From Frankia casuarinae (lineage in GTDB: Bacteria; Actinomycetota; Actinomycetes; Frankiales; Frankiaceae), in the NCBI RefSeq assembly GCF_000013345.1, contig NC_007777.1:4588001-4652000 (forward strand): a DNA stretch of 64,000 nt, given 5' to 3'. Below are positions 1 through 8,530 of this stretch, piece after piece (positions within the stretch are counted from its first letter, which is position 1; the number at the start of each line of letters is the position of its first letter). A program made the position numbers and the translations under genes. The notes under the pieces are model-generated. The model did no database searches. It worked only from the letters and a program-made list of their open reading frames with translations, and was not told the DNA's origin.

Positions 1-378
1 GGCGGACCGTACTGGGTGGGCAAGGAGCAGCCGGACGTCTGGGAGGCGCTTCGCCTCATCCACGGCGCCGGCGGGGTGAGCGTGTTCGCGCACCCGTTCG
101 CGAGCAGGCGCGGCGTCACAGTCGGTCCCGAGGTGATCGAGGCGATGGCGAAGGCGGGCCTGACCGGCCTCGAGGTCGATCATCCCGATCACCTACCCGT
201 CGCGCGGCGCCGGCTACGTGGCCTCGCTGCCGAGCTCTCGCTGGTGGCGACCGGTTCCAGTGACTTCCACGGCGCCAGCAAGCCCCAGGGGCTCGGGGCC
301 GAGACCACCTCCCGGGAGGCGTACGAGGCGTTGATCTCCACCGCGCGGGGGGCGGTCCCGATCACCGCGTCCGGATGA
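1..378 (+). CDS. PHP-domain metal-dependent phosphoesterase, C-terminal part
   Basis: The reading frame is open from the first base of the window, so only the C-terminal 125 residues are present. The sequence shows the late PHP motifs: a GGVSVFAHP segment followed by an Arg-rich strand, and a terminal TGSSDFHG motif whose Asp and His are metal ligands in this family. PHP proteins of this type are predicted phosphoesterases or 3'-5' exonuclease-like (TrpH/YciV) enzymes acting on nucleotides or short RNAs. The N-terminal metal-binding HxH motif lies outside the window, so activity cannot be judged. It converges on the MarR gene downstream. Confidence 0.85.
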   Translation, partial: GGPYWVGKEQPDVWEALRLIHGAGGVSVFAHPFASRRGVTVGPEVIEAMAKAGLTGLEVDHPDHLPVARRRLRGLAAELSLVATGSSDFHGASKPQGLGAETTSREAYEALISTARGAVPITASG

Positions 379-436
379 CCGGCCGCGCGGTGCCGGGCAC
401 GCGCTGCCGGGCACGCTGCCGGCAGGCCATGGCCGC

Positions 437-955
437 TCAGGCGTTCGCGTCGTACCCCCGGCCGTTGCCGCCCGGCCTCGGCGGGCTCAGCCGGCCCAGC
501 AGCTCGGCGAGCAGGTCCTGCTCGGTTCGGCTGAAGTGGGAGAGCACGTGCCGGGCGACCCCCTTGAGGTGGGTGCCCGAGGCCGCCCGCAAGCGGTCGA
601 ATCCCTGCGGGGTGAGGGTGGCGAGCGTGCCGCGGGCATCCGACGGGCAGGACCGCCGGGCGACCAGTCCCTCCCGTTCCAGCCGGTCGACCAACCGGGT
701 GAGACCGCTGCGGGAGAGCAGCACCGCCTGGGCGAGTTCGCTCATCCGTAACTCGCCGTTCGGGGCCTCGGCGAGCTGGACCAGCACGTCGTACGAGGCC
801 AGGGGAAGCCGGTGAGCCGCCTCGAGCTCGGCCTCGAGGACCCGGGTCACGTGGGCATGGGCGTGCAGCAGCTCACGCCAGGCCCACATCCCATGTTCGT
901 CGACCCAGTCCTCGCCGGTCTCGGAGCTGGCGCCGAACATCTCTTCGACTGCCAT
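437..955 (-). CDS. MarR-family transcriptional regulator
   Basis: This 172-residue protein has a MarR winged-helix fold: an N-terminal dimerisation helix, then LRMSELAQAVLLSRSGLTRL as the recognition region (about residues 67-86), then a wing (RRSCPSDARGTLATLT). The ATG at 955 is chosen because GGGAGG lies six bases upstream; the frame continues upstream without any comparable ribosome site. MarR proteins usually repress their own or adjacent genes and respond to small phenolic or oxidising ligands. The gene diverges from mrp across a 305-base region that contains a large inverted repeat. The ligand and targets cannot be read from the sequence. Confidence 0.88.
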   Translation of the reverse strand: MAVEEMFGASSETGEDWVDEHGMWAWRELLHAHAHVTRVLEAELEAAHRLPLASYDVLVQLAEAPNGELRMSELAQAVLLSRSGLTRLVDRLEREGLVARRSCPSDARGTLATLTPQGFDRLRAASGTHLKGVARHVLSHFSRTEQDLLAELLGRLSPPRPGGNGRGYDANA

Positions 956-1121
956 CGCGTCCTCCCGCCTCCGCACGATCAGCCTACGTCGCGGCCCGCC
1001 CGCAAAACCGTCCCAAGCAGCCGCCTCCGTCACCGGGACACATACCAGGCACATACCGGGACACAATCACCCCTGGTCATGACGATGGGCACGCTCCGCA
1101 CCCGTCGTGAAGCCGACAGGG

Positions 1122-1173
1122 CGGCTCACGCTCCCCGGTCCGCCGAACACGGCGGACCGGGGATCGTGAGCCG
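1122..1173. other. Large near-perfect inverted repeat in the marR-mrp intergenic region
   Basis: Two 23-base arms (1122-1144 and 1151-1173) are complementary at 22 positions, with one internal mismatch and a 6-base loop. The repeat lies between divergently transcribed genes (956-1260), so it is not at the 3' end of either flanking gene and there is no T-tract. Nothing else gene-like was seen in that gap. A short direct repeat of ACATACC around 1038-1060, near the marR side, could be a regulator site. Function is not known: a cruciform, an attenuator in the mrp leader or a small RNA are all possible. Confidence 0.6.
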
Positions 1174-1260
1174 GCGCCGTCACGTCCCCCGCGGGCTATC
1201 GTGGACCCACAGGCGGCCCGGCGGGCCGCACCTGATACCAACCTGTGACTGAGGTTTCCC

Positions 1261-2403
1261 TTGTCCCTATCCCGGCCTTCCCCCGACGCGATTCAGTCGG
1301 CTCTGGCGACGGTGCACGATCCCGAGATCGGTCGTCCCATCACCGAGCTGGACATGGTCTCGTCGGTTCGCGTGCTCGACGACGGCTCGGTCGACGTCGG
1401 GGTCCTGCTCACCGTGTCCGGCTGCCCCATGCGCGACGAGATCATCAATCGGGTCAGTCGAGCCGTCAGCGCGGTCGAGGGCGTCCGCGAGGTCCGCGTC
1501 GATCTGCAGGTCATGTCGGACGAGCAACGCGGTGCCCTGCACGCGAAACTGCGGGGGGGCAACGCCCCCAAGGCGATTCCCTTCGCCCAACCAGGCTCGA
1601 CCACCAGGGTCTACGGCGTCGCCAGCGGCAAGGGCGGCGTCGGCAAGTCCTCGATCACCGTGAACCTGGCCGCCGCGATGGCCCGTTCGGGCCTGTCGGT
1701 CGGTGTGCTCGATGCCGACATCTATGGGCACTCCGTGCCCCGCATGCTGGGCATCGACCGCCCGCCCACCCAGGTCGAAAAGATGATCATGCCGCCCCAG
1801 GCACACGGGGTGCGAGTCATCTCCACCGGGATGTTCACGCGCGGCAACCAGCCAGTGACCTGGCGCGGACCGATGCTGCACCGTGCCCTGGAGCAGTTCC
1901 TGTCAGACGTCTTCTGGGGTGACCTGGACGTCCTTCTCCTGGACCTACCGCCCGGCACCGGTGACATCGCCATCTCCCTGGCCCAGCTGGTGCCGTCCTC
2001 CGAACTGCTGCTGGTCACGACCCCGCAGCTGGCGGCCACCGAGGTCGCCGAGCGGGCCGGGACCATCGCCGTGCAGACCCGGCAGAACGTGGTCGGGGTC
2101 GTCGAGAACATGGCGTGGCTGCCCTGCCCGCACTGCGGCGAGCGGGTCGACGTGTTCGGCTCTGGCGGCGGGGCTGCGGTGGCCGAGCGGCTGACCAGGG
2201 TGCTCGGTCATGACGTACCGCTGCTGGCCCAGATCCCGGTGGACGTCCGGCTCCGGGAAGGCGCCGACAACGGCATGCCGCTGGTCATCGGCGAGCCGGA
2301 CAGCGAGGCGGGCAAGGCCCTGCACGCGGTGGCGGGCCGGCTCACCTACCGCTCCCGTGGGCTCGCCGGACGCAGCCTCAACCTCACGCCGGTGGGGCGC
2401 TGA
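1261..2403 (+). CDS. mrp: Mrp/ApbC-family iron-sulfur cluster carrier ATPase
   Basis: Of 380 residues, the first ~85 form an MIP18/DUF59 domain (HDPEIGRPI and SGCPM, with its conserved Cys). A ParA/MinD-like P-loop ATPase follows, with ASGKGGVGKSS at about residue 121, and a CPHC pair near residue 285 that in this family bridges the Fe-S cluster between two subunits. Mrp proteins receive and transfer Fe-S clusters to apoproteins in the cytosol. The TTG start at 1261 is supported by a GAGG six to nine bases upstream and by an in-frame stop just before it. It converges with tatB, a neighbourhood shared with mycobacteria. Confidence 0.93.
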   Translation: MSLSRPSPDAIQSALATVHDPEIGRPITELDMVSSVRVLDDGSVDVGVLLTVSGCPMRDEIINRVSRAVSAVEGVREVRVDLQVMSDEQRGALHAKLRGGNAPKAIPFAQPGSTTRVYGVASGKGGVGKSSITVNLAAAMARSGLSVGVLDADIYGHSVPRMLGIDRPPTQVEKMIMPPQAHGVRVISTGMFTRGNQPVTWRGPMLHRALEQFLSDVFWGDLDVLLLDLPPGTGDIAISLAQLVPSSELLLVTTPQLAATEVAERAGTIAVQTRQNVVGVVENMAWLPCPHCGERVDVFGSGGGAAVAERLTRVLGHDVPLLAQIPVDVRLREGADNGMPLVIGEPDSEAGKALHAVAGRLTYRSRGLAGRSLNLTPVGR

Positions 2404-2470
2404 ACACCTACGATCGGCCGTCCGTCCGGGTTCGCGCAGCCTGATCGACGCGAGCCCGGCCCCGGCTGGC

Positions 2471-2486
2471 CCCGCCCCGGGGCGGG
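2471..2486. terminator. GC-rich palindrome between convergent mrp and tatB
   Basis: An 8+8 base perfect palindrome (CCCGCCCC/GGGGCGGG) lies 68 bases past the mrp stop and 46 bases past the tatB stop. The position suits a bidirectional terminator, but there is no loop and no T-run, so the call is weak. Confidence 0.3.
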
Positions 2487-2501
2487 TGCATCGAGCCGGC
2501 G

Positions 2502-2535
2502 GCGACGCCGAACCTCAGGCGACGCCGAACCTCAG
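2502..2535. repeat. 17-bp tandem duplication spanning the tatB stop codon
   Basis: Two identical 17-base units (2502-2518 and 2519-2535) abut. The tatB stop (2532-2534) lies inside the second, so the unit downstream of the gene copies its 3' end. Confidence 0.85.
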
Positions 2536-3071
2536 GTGGCGTCCGAGTCGAAGGGCACCTCTGTCGCCGGGCCGTCGCTCCGTGCCGGCTGCGCCGGCAC
2601 GGAGCGGGCGGCGGACGCCTTGCTCGGCGAGACCTTCGACAGCATGGGGGACACCGGACCGGGCGGCGCCGCCGGAACCGCGGCCTCGGCGCCGGGACGA
2701 GCCGGATCCTTGGCCGCGGGATCTCTCGGCAGCGAGGACTTGGTCAGTGACGGCGCCGCGGGCGGATCGTCACCGAGGAGCAGCGAGTCGAGCGAGGTCC
2801 GCTTGGTGAGGTATGGCGGCAGAACCGGATCGTCCTCGAACAGGTGCTTGCGGACGAAGGTCTTGGGATGCAGGTCCCGGATATCCAGATCGGCGAATTC
2901 CGGGCCCAGCTCGGACCTGAGATCGTTACGCATGCCGTTGGCCAGCTGACGCAGCTGACGCAGCACGCGTCCCGCGTCCCTGGCGGCCTTGGGCAACCTG
3001 TCCGGGCCGAAGACGAACAGCCCGATCAGAAGCAAGACGACGACTTCACCCCACCCGACACCGTTGAACAC
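2532..3071 (-). CDS. tatB: Sec-independent protein translocase subunit TatB
   Basis: A 179-residue protein with the TatB architecture. A single N-terminal membrane helix (about residues 5-21) is followed by the FGPDRLPKAARDAG hinge and amphipathic helix, then a long disordered Pro/Ala/Ser-rich tail. TatB partners TatC in the receptor complex that recognises twin-arginine signal peptides on folded substrates. The start is GTG. The gene is on the same strand as htrA, rseA and sigE, 67 bases downstream of htrA, an arrangement also seen in mycobacteria where the SigE module is followed by tatB. Its stop codon lies in a 17-base tandem duplication. Confidence 0.95.
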   Translation of the reverse strand: MFNGVGWGEVVVLLLIGLFVFGPDRLPKAARDAGRVLRQLRQLANGMRNDLRSELGPEFADLDIRDLHPKTFVRKHLFEDDPVLPPYLTKRTSLDSLLLGDDPPAAPSLTKSSLPRDPAAKDPARPGAEAAVPAAPPGPVSPMLSKVSPSKASAARSVPAQPARSDGPATEVPFDSDAT

Positions 3072-3138
3072 GCGCTGAGCGTACCTCTCCCGGTGTTGCG
3101 GGCAAGGAGCTCGTGGGCAACGAAAAGATGTCTGCGGC

Positions 3139-5502
3139 TCAGCGCTGTTGTTCCTGCAGCGTCAGCTGGGTGGTCGCGGTGGCACCGGCGCGTTCGTAGG
3201 CGACCGACACCCGGTCACCTACCCGGTGGAGCCGGGCTGCGACGATGAGGTCGTTCATCCCGCTGATAACCCTGGTGTCCACCCGCGTGATGATGTCGCC
3301 GACGCGCAGCCCGGCGCGCTCGGCGGGGCCACCGGGCGCCAGGTTGACGACGCGGGCACCCGACGTGGTCCCCATGGCCTTCGCCTGGCCGGCGGTGACG
3401 GTCGCGGCTGACACGCCGAGGTACGGGTGGGTCGCCCGACCGGTCGAAATGATCTCCTGAGCGACCGAGCGGGCGAAGTCGATCGGGATGGCGAACCCCA
3501 CGCCGATGCTGCCGCTCTGGCTCTGGGACTCATGGCCGGGCACCGCGGCGATCGCGGTATTGATCCCCACCATCTGGCCGAGGCCGTCGAGCAGCGGACC
3601 ACCGGAGTTGCCCGGATTGATCGCCGCGTCGATCTGGATCGCCCCGATGAGCACCGTGGGGTCGGTGCCGCTCTCGGCCGGGACCATGGGATTGCGGTCG
3701 AGCGCGCTGACGACGCCGGTCGTCACGGTGCCGGCGAGGCCGAACGGCGCCCCGATGGCAACCACCGGCGCTCCCACGACCAGCGAGCCGGACTGGCCGA
3801 GCGTCACCGCCGGCAGGGGCTGCGGGGCCGGGATCCGCAGAACGGCAATGTCAGTCTTGGGATCCCGCCCGACCAGGTCGGCCCGGACCTGGCCGAACTC
3901 CTGGTAGCGGCGCACGGAGATCGGAGTTCTGGCGGCGACCGCGGACGCCACGACGTGGTTGTTCGTCAGGATGTACCCCTCCGGGCTAATGATCACCCCG
4001 GAGCCGGTACCCGCGGCATCGCCGTCCCCCCCGCCACCGGCGTCGATCGTCACCACACTGGGCAGAGCCGTCGCGGCGATCGACGCGACCGACCTGCGGT
4101 CGGAGCTGGGCGCGGCGGTACCGACCGGCAGGGCCGCCGACGCCTGTTGGTCGCTGCCGCGCTCGGTCATCGAGACGAGCAGCGCACCGATCCCCCCACC
4201 CAGCAGACCCGCGACCAGGATGCTCGCGAGGAGGACCCGGTGACCGAGAACGATCGGGCGACCAGGAGCGACCAGGCGCCCCCGCGGCGCCGAACGACCA
4301 GTCAGGACATCGGCGAACGGCACGGCGAACGGCGCGGCGTTCGAGCCGCCGCTGTCGGAGCCGCCGCTCTCGGAGCCGCCGCCGTCGGAGTCCGCGGGCA
4401 GCGGATACGGCGTCGAGGTCGGCGACCACGCCCGCGGGGAGCCCGTCTCGGCGGGCGGTGGGGCCGGCGGCTGCGTGCCGAAGCCACGCACCGCGGTCAC
4501 CGTCGGCAAGCCTCCCGACGGCTCCCGCGGGTTCCCGTCCGCCGCAGCGCGCCCGCGGTCGGTCGCGGCGGCGCCCGGGTCGCAGCCCGCCCGGGCGCCC
4601 GGCGCCCCCGGACCCGAAACGCCCGTCCTCGAAACACCCGCCCCCGGAGCACCCGCCCCCGGAGCACCCACGCCCGGAGCACCCACGCCCGGAGCGGCCC
4701 CCTCGACCCGCCCGGAATGCCGGGGGTGGCGATGCCCTCCAGGAGCGGAGCCGGCCCTGTCCTCACCGGGTGGGAGGGTCGGCGGACGCCGGCCGGGCTG
4801 ACGTACCGGAATCCGCGCCGCCCCGGATTCCGGCGTCGCACCCTCACGGGCCGTGGGCCGCGGCTGCGGCCCCGCACCCGATGGCCCCGCACCCGATGGC
4901 CCCGCACCCGATGGCCCCGCACCCGATGGCCCCGCACCCGATGGAGTCCCCGGGGCCGGCTCAGGAGCGCGTGCCGCCGGGCTACCCGTGCCCGGCGTCC
5001 CGGCGGCCGTGGGTCGCCGCTCGGGCCGGGTCTCCTCCGCCGGCCCGGTCATCGCGGTGGTGGATGCCGTACGAGGCGATTGCGGACGGCGTGTCCCGGC
5101 CGCCGGTTCCGACCCGGACGGCTGCACGGGTCCCGACGGCTGCACGGGGACGACCACCCCGGGCTGTACCCGCGGCCCGGCACCGCCGGCCGTGGTGGGC
5201 CGGGGCGTGGCGGGAAGGCGGAGCCGACTGACGGGTATCGTCCCACCGGTCGAGGGGACGGTCGTCTCGTCGCGCGCCGCCGCGACCCGGCCACCGGCCT
5301 GATCGGTCCGCGGCTTGCCGTCGGTGGCGGAAGGCGCCGCGCCGGCGGCTCGCGGGACACCAGGGCGGGAAGGATCGGCGCGGTGGCCCGGGCCGGCGGG
5401 AACCGACCGCATCGTGGATGACCGCTCGAGACGTCGGGGCCGTACGGGCGGGTCGACCGGTTCCACGCTCGCGACAGGCACCTCGTTGTCGCTGACGTCC
5501 AC
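3139..5502 (-). CDS. htrA: HtrA-like S1C serine protease with long Pro-rich cytoplasmic region and PDZ domain
   Basis: The predicted 787-residue protein has ~420 low-complexity, Pro/Gly/Ala-rich residues, then one membrane helix (about 423-445). An extracytoplasmic trypsin-like domain follows with catalytic His516 (TNNHVV), Asp551 (DPKTDIAVL) and Ser633 (GNSGGPL), and a C-terminal PDZ domain (about 692-780). HtrA proteases degrade or regulate misfolded envelope proteins; in mycobacteria the homologue acts with the SigE-RseA pathway. The GTG at 5502 has a strong GGGGAGG site; the frame continues 32 codons upstream without one. The cytoplasmic part contains five tandem PSGAG pentapeptides and GAPGVGAPGAG-type repeats, and is far longer than usual for the family. 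Confidence 0.93.
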   Translation of the reverse strand: MDVSDNEVPVASVEPVDPPVRPRRLERSSTMRSVPAGPGHRADPSRPGVPRAAGAAPSATDGKPRTDQAGGRVAAARDETTVPSTGGTIPVSRLRLPATPRPTTAGGAGPRVQPGVVVPVQPSGPVQPSGSEPAAGTRRPQSPRTASTTAMTGPAEETRPERRPTAAGTPGTGSPAARAPEPAPGTPSGAGPSGAGPSGAGPSGAGPSGAGPQPRPTAREGATPESGAARIPVRQPGRRPPTLPPGEDRAGSAPGGHRHPRHSGRVEGAAPGVGAPGVGAPGAGAPGAGVSRTGVSGPGAPGARAGCDPGAAATDRGRAAADGNPREPSGGLPTVTAVRGFGTQPPAPPPAETGSPRAWSPTSTPYPLPADSDGGGSESGGSDSGGSNAAPFAVPFADVLTGRSAPRGRLVAPGRPIVLGHRVLLASILVAGLLGGGIGALLVSMTERGSDQQASAALPVGTAAPSSDRRSVASIAATALPSVVTIDAGGGGDGDAAGTGSGVIISPEGYILTNNHVVASAVAARTPISVRRYQEFGQVRADLVGRDPKTDIAVLRIPAPQPLPAVTLGQSGSLVVGAPVVAIGAPFGLAGTVTTGVVSALDRNPMVPAESGTDPTVLIGAIQIDAAINPGNSGGPLLDGLGQMVGINTAIAAVPGHESQSQSGSIGVGFAIPIDFARSVAQEIISTGRATHPYLGVSAATVTAGQAKAMGTTSGARVVNLAPGGPAERAGLRVGDIITRVDTRVISGMNDLIVAARLHRVGDRVSVAYERAGATATTQLTLQEQQR
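4871..4945. repeat. 15-bp tandem repeat, five copies, in htrA
   Basis: Five abutting copies of CCCGCACCCGATGGC (the last with one change) encode tandem PSGAG on the minus strand. A second imperfect 15-base array (about 4643-4700) encodes GAPGVGAPGAG-type repeats. Both keep the reading frame. Confidence 0.92.
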
Positions 5503-5919
5503 ACGTCCTCCCCGACTCGCTCGTCGCACGGCACGGCGGAACGCCGGCGACCGGTTCCGTCCTGGAAAGCACGCGCGACGCGTCCGAGCGGGTAACACGG
5601 TAAAGCCTCACATCAGGCCAGACGAGACCTCTCCTCCAGAACACCCAGAAAATGTCTTTCAGGTACCGGAAAGATGCGTCCCGCCGGTTTCCGGCGGCGA
5701 CCGGGGCGGACAGCCGGACAAAGGCGACCAGCCAGGGCTTGGCGCCGGGAGACGGAGCAGGCGACACCCTGAAACTCACGGCCCCGACCGCCTCCCGGTA
5801 CCCGGGACGGCCTACCCCGTCCGAATACCCCCGTTCAAACACCCCCGACCGGGTCGATGGGGAACGTGTTCGCCCGGGTCGGCCCGAATTCGCCCGAGTC
5901 GGCCCGAACGGGCGGACGA
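5503..5919. other. Intergenic region between rseA and htrA
   Basis: These 417 bases hold no convincing gene. The part near 5600-5700 is less GC-rich than its surroundings and would suit an htrA promoter. I found no GGAAC-N18-GTT ECF motif on the minus strand here; the one GGAAC (5554-5558) lacks a properly spaced GTT. A duplicated GTCGGCCCGAA lies near 5878-5912. Confidence 0.5.
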
Positions 5920-6753
5920 TCAACGGCGCAAGGACACCCGGACCGGGGCGAACATCGGGGTGAGCCGGCTCGGGACGCCGTTCGCAACGCCCGGGGCGAC
6001 GACCGAGGACACCGTCGGCACCGCGACGGGCCCCGGCGTCTGGGTACTCTCCTGGCCGTCGGCGATGGCGGCACCAGCGACGGCGAGCAGCATCAGCGCG
6101 GCGGATCCGAGGAGGGTTCGGCGCATGCTGGTCCGGGGGGTGGGACGACGGTGCGGGGCCGGCAGCCGCCGGCGCGGGGCGGGCGAAGCCGGCCGCCGCA
6201 GGTGCTGACGCGCGGGCCCCGGCGCGGGACGGCCCGCCTGACCCGGACCGCGCGCAGCCCCGCCGGTGGCTGCCGGCGCCGGTCGAGCGGCGGGCCTGGG
6301 CGAGGCGGGACGAGTGCCGGCGCCCGGGCGAGGATCGAAGGGGGGCTGTCGGAGCTCGACGGAACGCGGCAGCAGGGCCGGTACTGTCACCGTGAACGCC
6401 CCGGGAAGCCTGACCGGGTCGAGACGGGTAGGCCCCCGCCTGTCCGGCGCAGGACGGAACTGGGAGCGCTGGGATTGCGGGGAGCGCTGGGAGCGCGGGG
6501 AGCGCGGGGACGAACCCGGCGGGGGCGCGGGCAGCGCGGTCAGACCGCCCAGGCTCAGCAGCCGGACCGCGAGGCCGCCAGGAAGATCCGGCCCATCGAG
6601 AGCAACCAGCCGTGCCTTGACCATCCGCAGGGCCGCCACCTCCCGCTGGCACTCCCCGCAGCGGGCAAGATGCGCGAGCGCGCGATCACGAGCGTCATGA
6701 TCAAGCTGATGGTCGATGAGAGGCGAGATCCGATCGCCGAGATGCTCGGTCAC
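5920..6753 (-). CDS. rseA: Zinc-binding anti-sigma factor, RseA type (SigE antagonist)
   Basis: A 277-residue protein whose first ~60 residues form a ZAS domain with the H28-x3-C32-x2-C35 zinc motif (HLARCGEC). A long Pro/Arg-rich linker and one membrane helix (about residues 210-230) follow. ZAS proteins bind and hold ECF sigma factors, releasing them on oxidation of the cysteines, phosphorylation or proteolysis. Its GTG start overlaps the sigE stop by four bases (GTGA), which implies translational coupling and a matched stoichiometry. The linker is far longer than in the ~150-residue mycobacterial RseA. The assignment to SigE rests on this coupling and on synteny. Confidence 0.9.
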   Translation of the reverse strand: MTEHLGDRISPLIDHQLDHDARDRALAHLARCGECQREVAALRMVKARLVALDGPDLPGGLAVRLLSLGGLTALPAPPPGSSPRSPRSQRSPQSQRSQFRPAPDRRGPTRLDPVRLPGAFTVTVPALLPRSVELRQPPFDPRPGAGTRPASPRPAARPAPAATGGAARGPGQAGRPAPGPARQHLRRPASPAPRRRLPAPHRRPTPRTSMRRTLLGSAALMLLAVAGAAIADGQESTQTPGPVAVPTVSSVVAPGVANGVPSRLTPMFAPVRVSLRR

Positions 6754-7634
6754 GCCCGCCGCTCCCGCGGAGCACCACCCTTGCTCCCGGCGGCGACGGG
6801 CCCATGCCGTCCCCTGCTTCTGGGCCGCCCGTCGTCGCCTCGGTCCCGACGCGGTCTGGTCGTGTCCGGCGGCGCCACGTCCGCCTCGGCGAGCTCCGCC
6901 GCCACCGGCCCGACGGCGGGCTCCGCGGTGAGAAGGGCGTCGTCCGAGACCGTCACGGCGGCGGACAACGCGGCGCCGTCACCAGTACGTGGCGCGCGAT
7001 CAGCCAGCGCCGCGCGCAACATCGCCCGACCGCGCGAGATCCGGCTGCGCACTGTGCCCAGTTTCACGCCCAACGTCTGAGCGATCTCTTCGTAGGAGAG
7101 CTGCTCGATGTCGCACAGCACGACGGCGGCCCGGAAGTCGGGCGGCAGAGCGGCGAGCGCGGCCTCGACGTCCGCGTCGAGATGAGCCTCGGCGTAGACC
7201 GCCTCCGGGCTCGCCTCGCGGCCGGCCAGCCGCTCGGTGTCCTCGGGCAGCGCATCGAACCGGATCTTCTGCTGGCGACGCATGCGGTCGAGGAAGAGAT
7301 TGGTGGTGATCCGGTGCAGCCACCCCTCGAAGGTGCCGGGGGTGTAGTCCGCCAACGACCGGAACACCCGGACGAACACGTCCTGCGTCAGGTCCTCGGC
7401 GTCGTGGGCGTTACCGGTGAGGCGGTAGGCGAGGCGATAGACCCGGTTGCCGTGCTCACGGACCACGTCTTCCCAGGAAGGAGGAACCCAACCAGAAGCT
7501 TCTGCGGTGGCGGCGACGCCGGCGGCGTCCGAGCCCGCCCCGGGGTCCTGAGCAGCCACGGCCGCCTCTCGGTCGGTTCGCGTCAAACGTACCCGACGAG
7601 CCGGCCAGGGAGCGGCGAATCCCGCTGCGGACAC
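6750..7634 (-). CDS. sigE: ECF RNA polymerase sigma factor, SigE type
   Basis: A 294-residue ECF sigma factor. Region 2 (about residues 62-130) contains [20 protein letters not shown] and the promoter-melting segment around [17 protein letters not shown]. Region 4 (about 160-210) contains the [20 protein letters not shown] helix-turn-helix that reads the -35 element. A low-complexity tail of ~80 residues follows. SigE directs envelope and oxidative stress genes. The GTG at 7634 is preceded by GGGGAG at eight bases. It diverges from an O-methyltransferase gene, as in mycobacteria, and has a matching ECF promoter at 7682-7707, which implies autoregulation. It is coupled to the anti-sigma gene. 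Confidence 0.95.
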   Translation of the reverse strand: MSAAGFAAPWPARRVRLTRTDREAAVAAQDPGAGSDAAGVAATAEASGWVPPSWEDVVREHGNRVYRLAYRLTGNAHDAEDLTQDVFVRVFRSLADYTPGTFEGWLHRITTNLFLDRMRRQQKIRFDALPEDTERLAGREASPEAVYAEAHLDADVEAALAALPPDFRAAVVLCDIEQLSYEEIAQTLGVKLGTVRSRISRGRAMLRAALADRAPRTGDGAALSAAVTVSDDALLTAEPAVGPVAAELAEADVAPPDTTRPRRDRGDDGRPRSRGRHGPVAAGSKGGAPRERRA

Positions 7635-7681
7635 CGATGTTTCTCCCCTCGATCCTCGACACGATGCGCGTTGACCAGATG

Positions 7682-7707
7682 AACGCGCGTCCTCGGTCTC
7701 CCGTTCC
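7682..7707 (-). promoter_or_regulatory. Predicted SigE-dependent autoregulatory promoter (GGAAC-N18-GTT)
   Basis: On the minus strand GGAAC (7707-7703) is separated by exactly 18 bases from GTT (7684-7682). This matches the known actinobacterial SigE-type ECF consensus. A start near 7675 would give a leader of about 40 bases before the sigE GTG at 7634. The -35 element lies only 17 bases from the divergent methyltransferase ATG, so occupancy could affect that gene too. Confidence 0.7.
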
Positions 7708-7724
7708 CGTAGGCTGAGGAAGTC

Positions 7725-8378
7725 ATGCCGGACACTGACATCGGCGAACTCGAGTCCGCCGCCGCCTATGCCGAGGGCTTCCTGCTGGAAGACCCGATCC
7801 TTCGCGCTGCCCGCGCCCGAGCCGAGGAGGTCGGGATCGTCCCGGTCAGCCCGGGTACCGGCGCGGTCCTACGCTTCCTCGCCGCTGCCGTGGGCGCCCG
7901 CGCGGTGGTCGAGATCGGCACAGGTACCGGGGTCTCCGGTACCTGGCTGTTGCGCGGGATGCGGCCCGACGGAACCCTGACCACCATCGACGTCGAGGCC
8001 GAGCACCTTCGGCTGGCCCGGCGCACCTACGCCGACGCGGGGATGACCCCCGGGCGCAGCCGGCTGATCACCGGCCGCGCCCTCGACGTTCTCCCCCGGC
8101 TGACCGACGGCGCCTATGACCTCGTGTTCTGTGACGCGGACCGGCGTGAGGGCACCGAGTACCTCACCCAGGCCCTGCGGCTGCTGCGGCCGGGCGGCGT
8201 GGTGGCGTTCGCCAGCGTGCTGGCCTTGGCCCAGGGCCAGGCCACCGGCCCCGAGGCGGTGGCGGTCCGCGAACTTGCCACAGCTGTACGTGACGACGTG
8301 CGGCTTACCCAGATGCTCCTCACCACCGGCGGCGGCCTCCTGGTCGCCGTGGTCGCCAAGTCCTCCCCGGTCGGCTGA
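7725..8378 (+). CDS. SAM-dependent O-methyltransferase (class I, CCoAOMT/Rv1220c-like)
   Basis: A 217-residue Rossmann methyltransferase of the caffeoyl-CoA/catechol O-methyltransferase family. Motif I is [16 protein letters not shown] (about residues 60-75), followed by [17 protein letters not shown], the metal-site-like [11 protein letters not shown] and [10 protein letters not shown]. These enzymes methylate small hydroxylated compounds, usually with a divalent metal; the substrate here is unknown. The gene diverges from sigE, the same arrangement as in M. tuberculosis. The stop codon lies in a 20-base tandem duplication and is followed by a terminator-like hairpin. Confidence 0.88.
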   Translation: MPDTDIGELESAAAYAEGFLLEDPILRAARARAEEVGIVPVSPGTGAVLRFLAAAVGARAVVEIGTGTGVSGTWLLRGMRPDGTLTTIDVEAEHLRLARRTYADAGMTPGRSRLITGRALDVLPRLTDGAYDLVFCDADRREGTEYLTQALRLLRPGGVVAFASVLALAQGQATGPEAVAVRELATAVRDDVRLTQMLLTTGGGLLVAVVAKSSPVG

Positions 8379-8413
8379 CCGGCACCCCGGGCGGGTGACC
8401 GGCACCCCGGGCG
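8376..8413. repeat. 20-bp tandem duplication starting at the O-methyltransferase stop codon
   Basis: TGACCGGCACCCCGGGCGGG at 8376-8395 begins with the stop codon and is repeated (18 bases, one ending difference) at 8396-8413. Confidence 0.85.
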
Positions 8414-8433
8414 AGGTGGCCGGTCCGCGGTAA

Positions 8434-8457
8434 CACGATCGGGGCCGGCCGATCGTG
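8434..8457 (+). terminator. Hairpin downstream of the O-methyltransferase gene
   Basis: CACGATCGG and CCGATCGTG form a perfect 9-bp stem around GGCCGG, 56 bases past the stop. It lacks a T-run, which is common for high-GC actinobacterial terminators. Confidence 0.5.
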
Positions 8458-8530
8458 CCGGTACCCGGTGGCTCCTCAGTGGGCGCGTAAGGTGCGCTTA
8501 AGCGTGACATTCCTACGCCTTGGGGAGTAA

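Noticed and set aside
3427-5421. Long plus-strand open frame opposite htrA (and similar long antisense frames opposite the priming transferase, sigE/rseA, pepA and others)
   Set aside because: These are by-products of GC-rich codon usage; they are Arg/Pro/Ala-rich, lack domains, and the opposite strand has a complete recognised protein.
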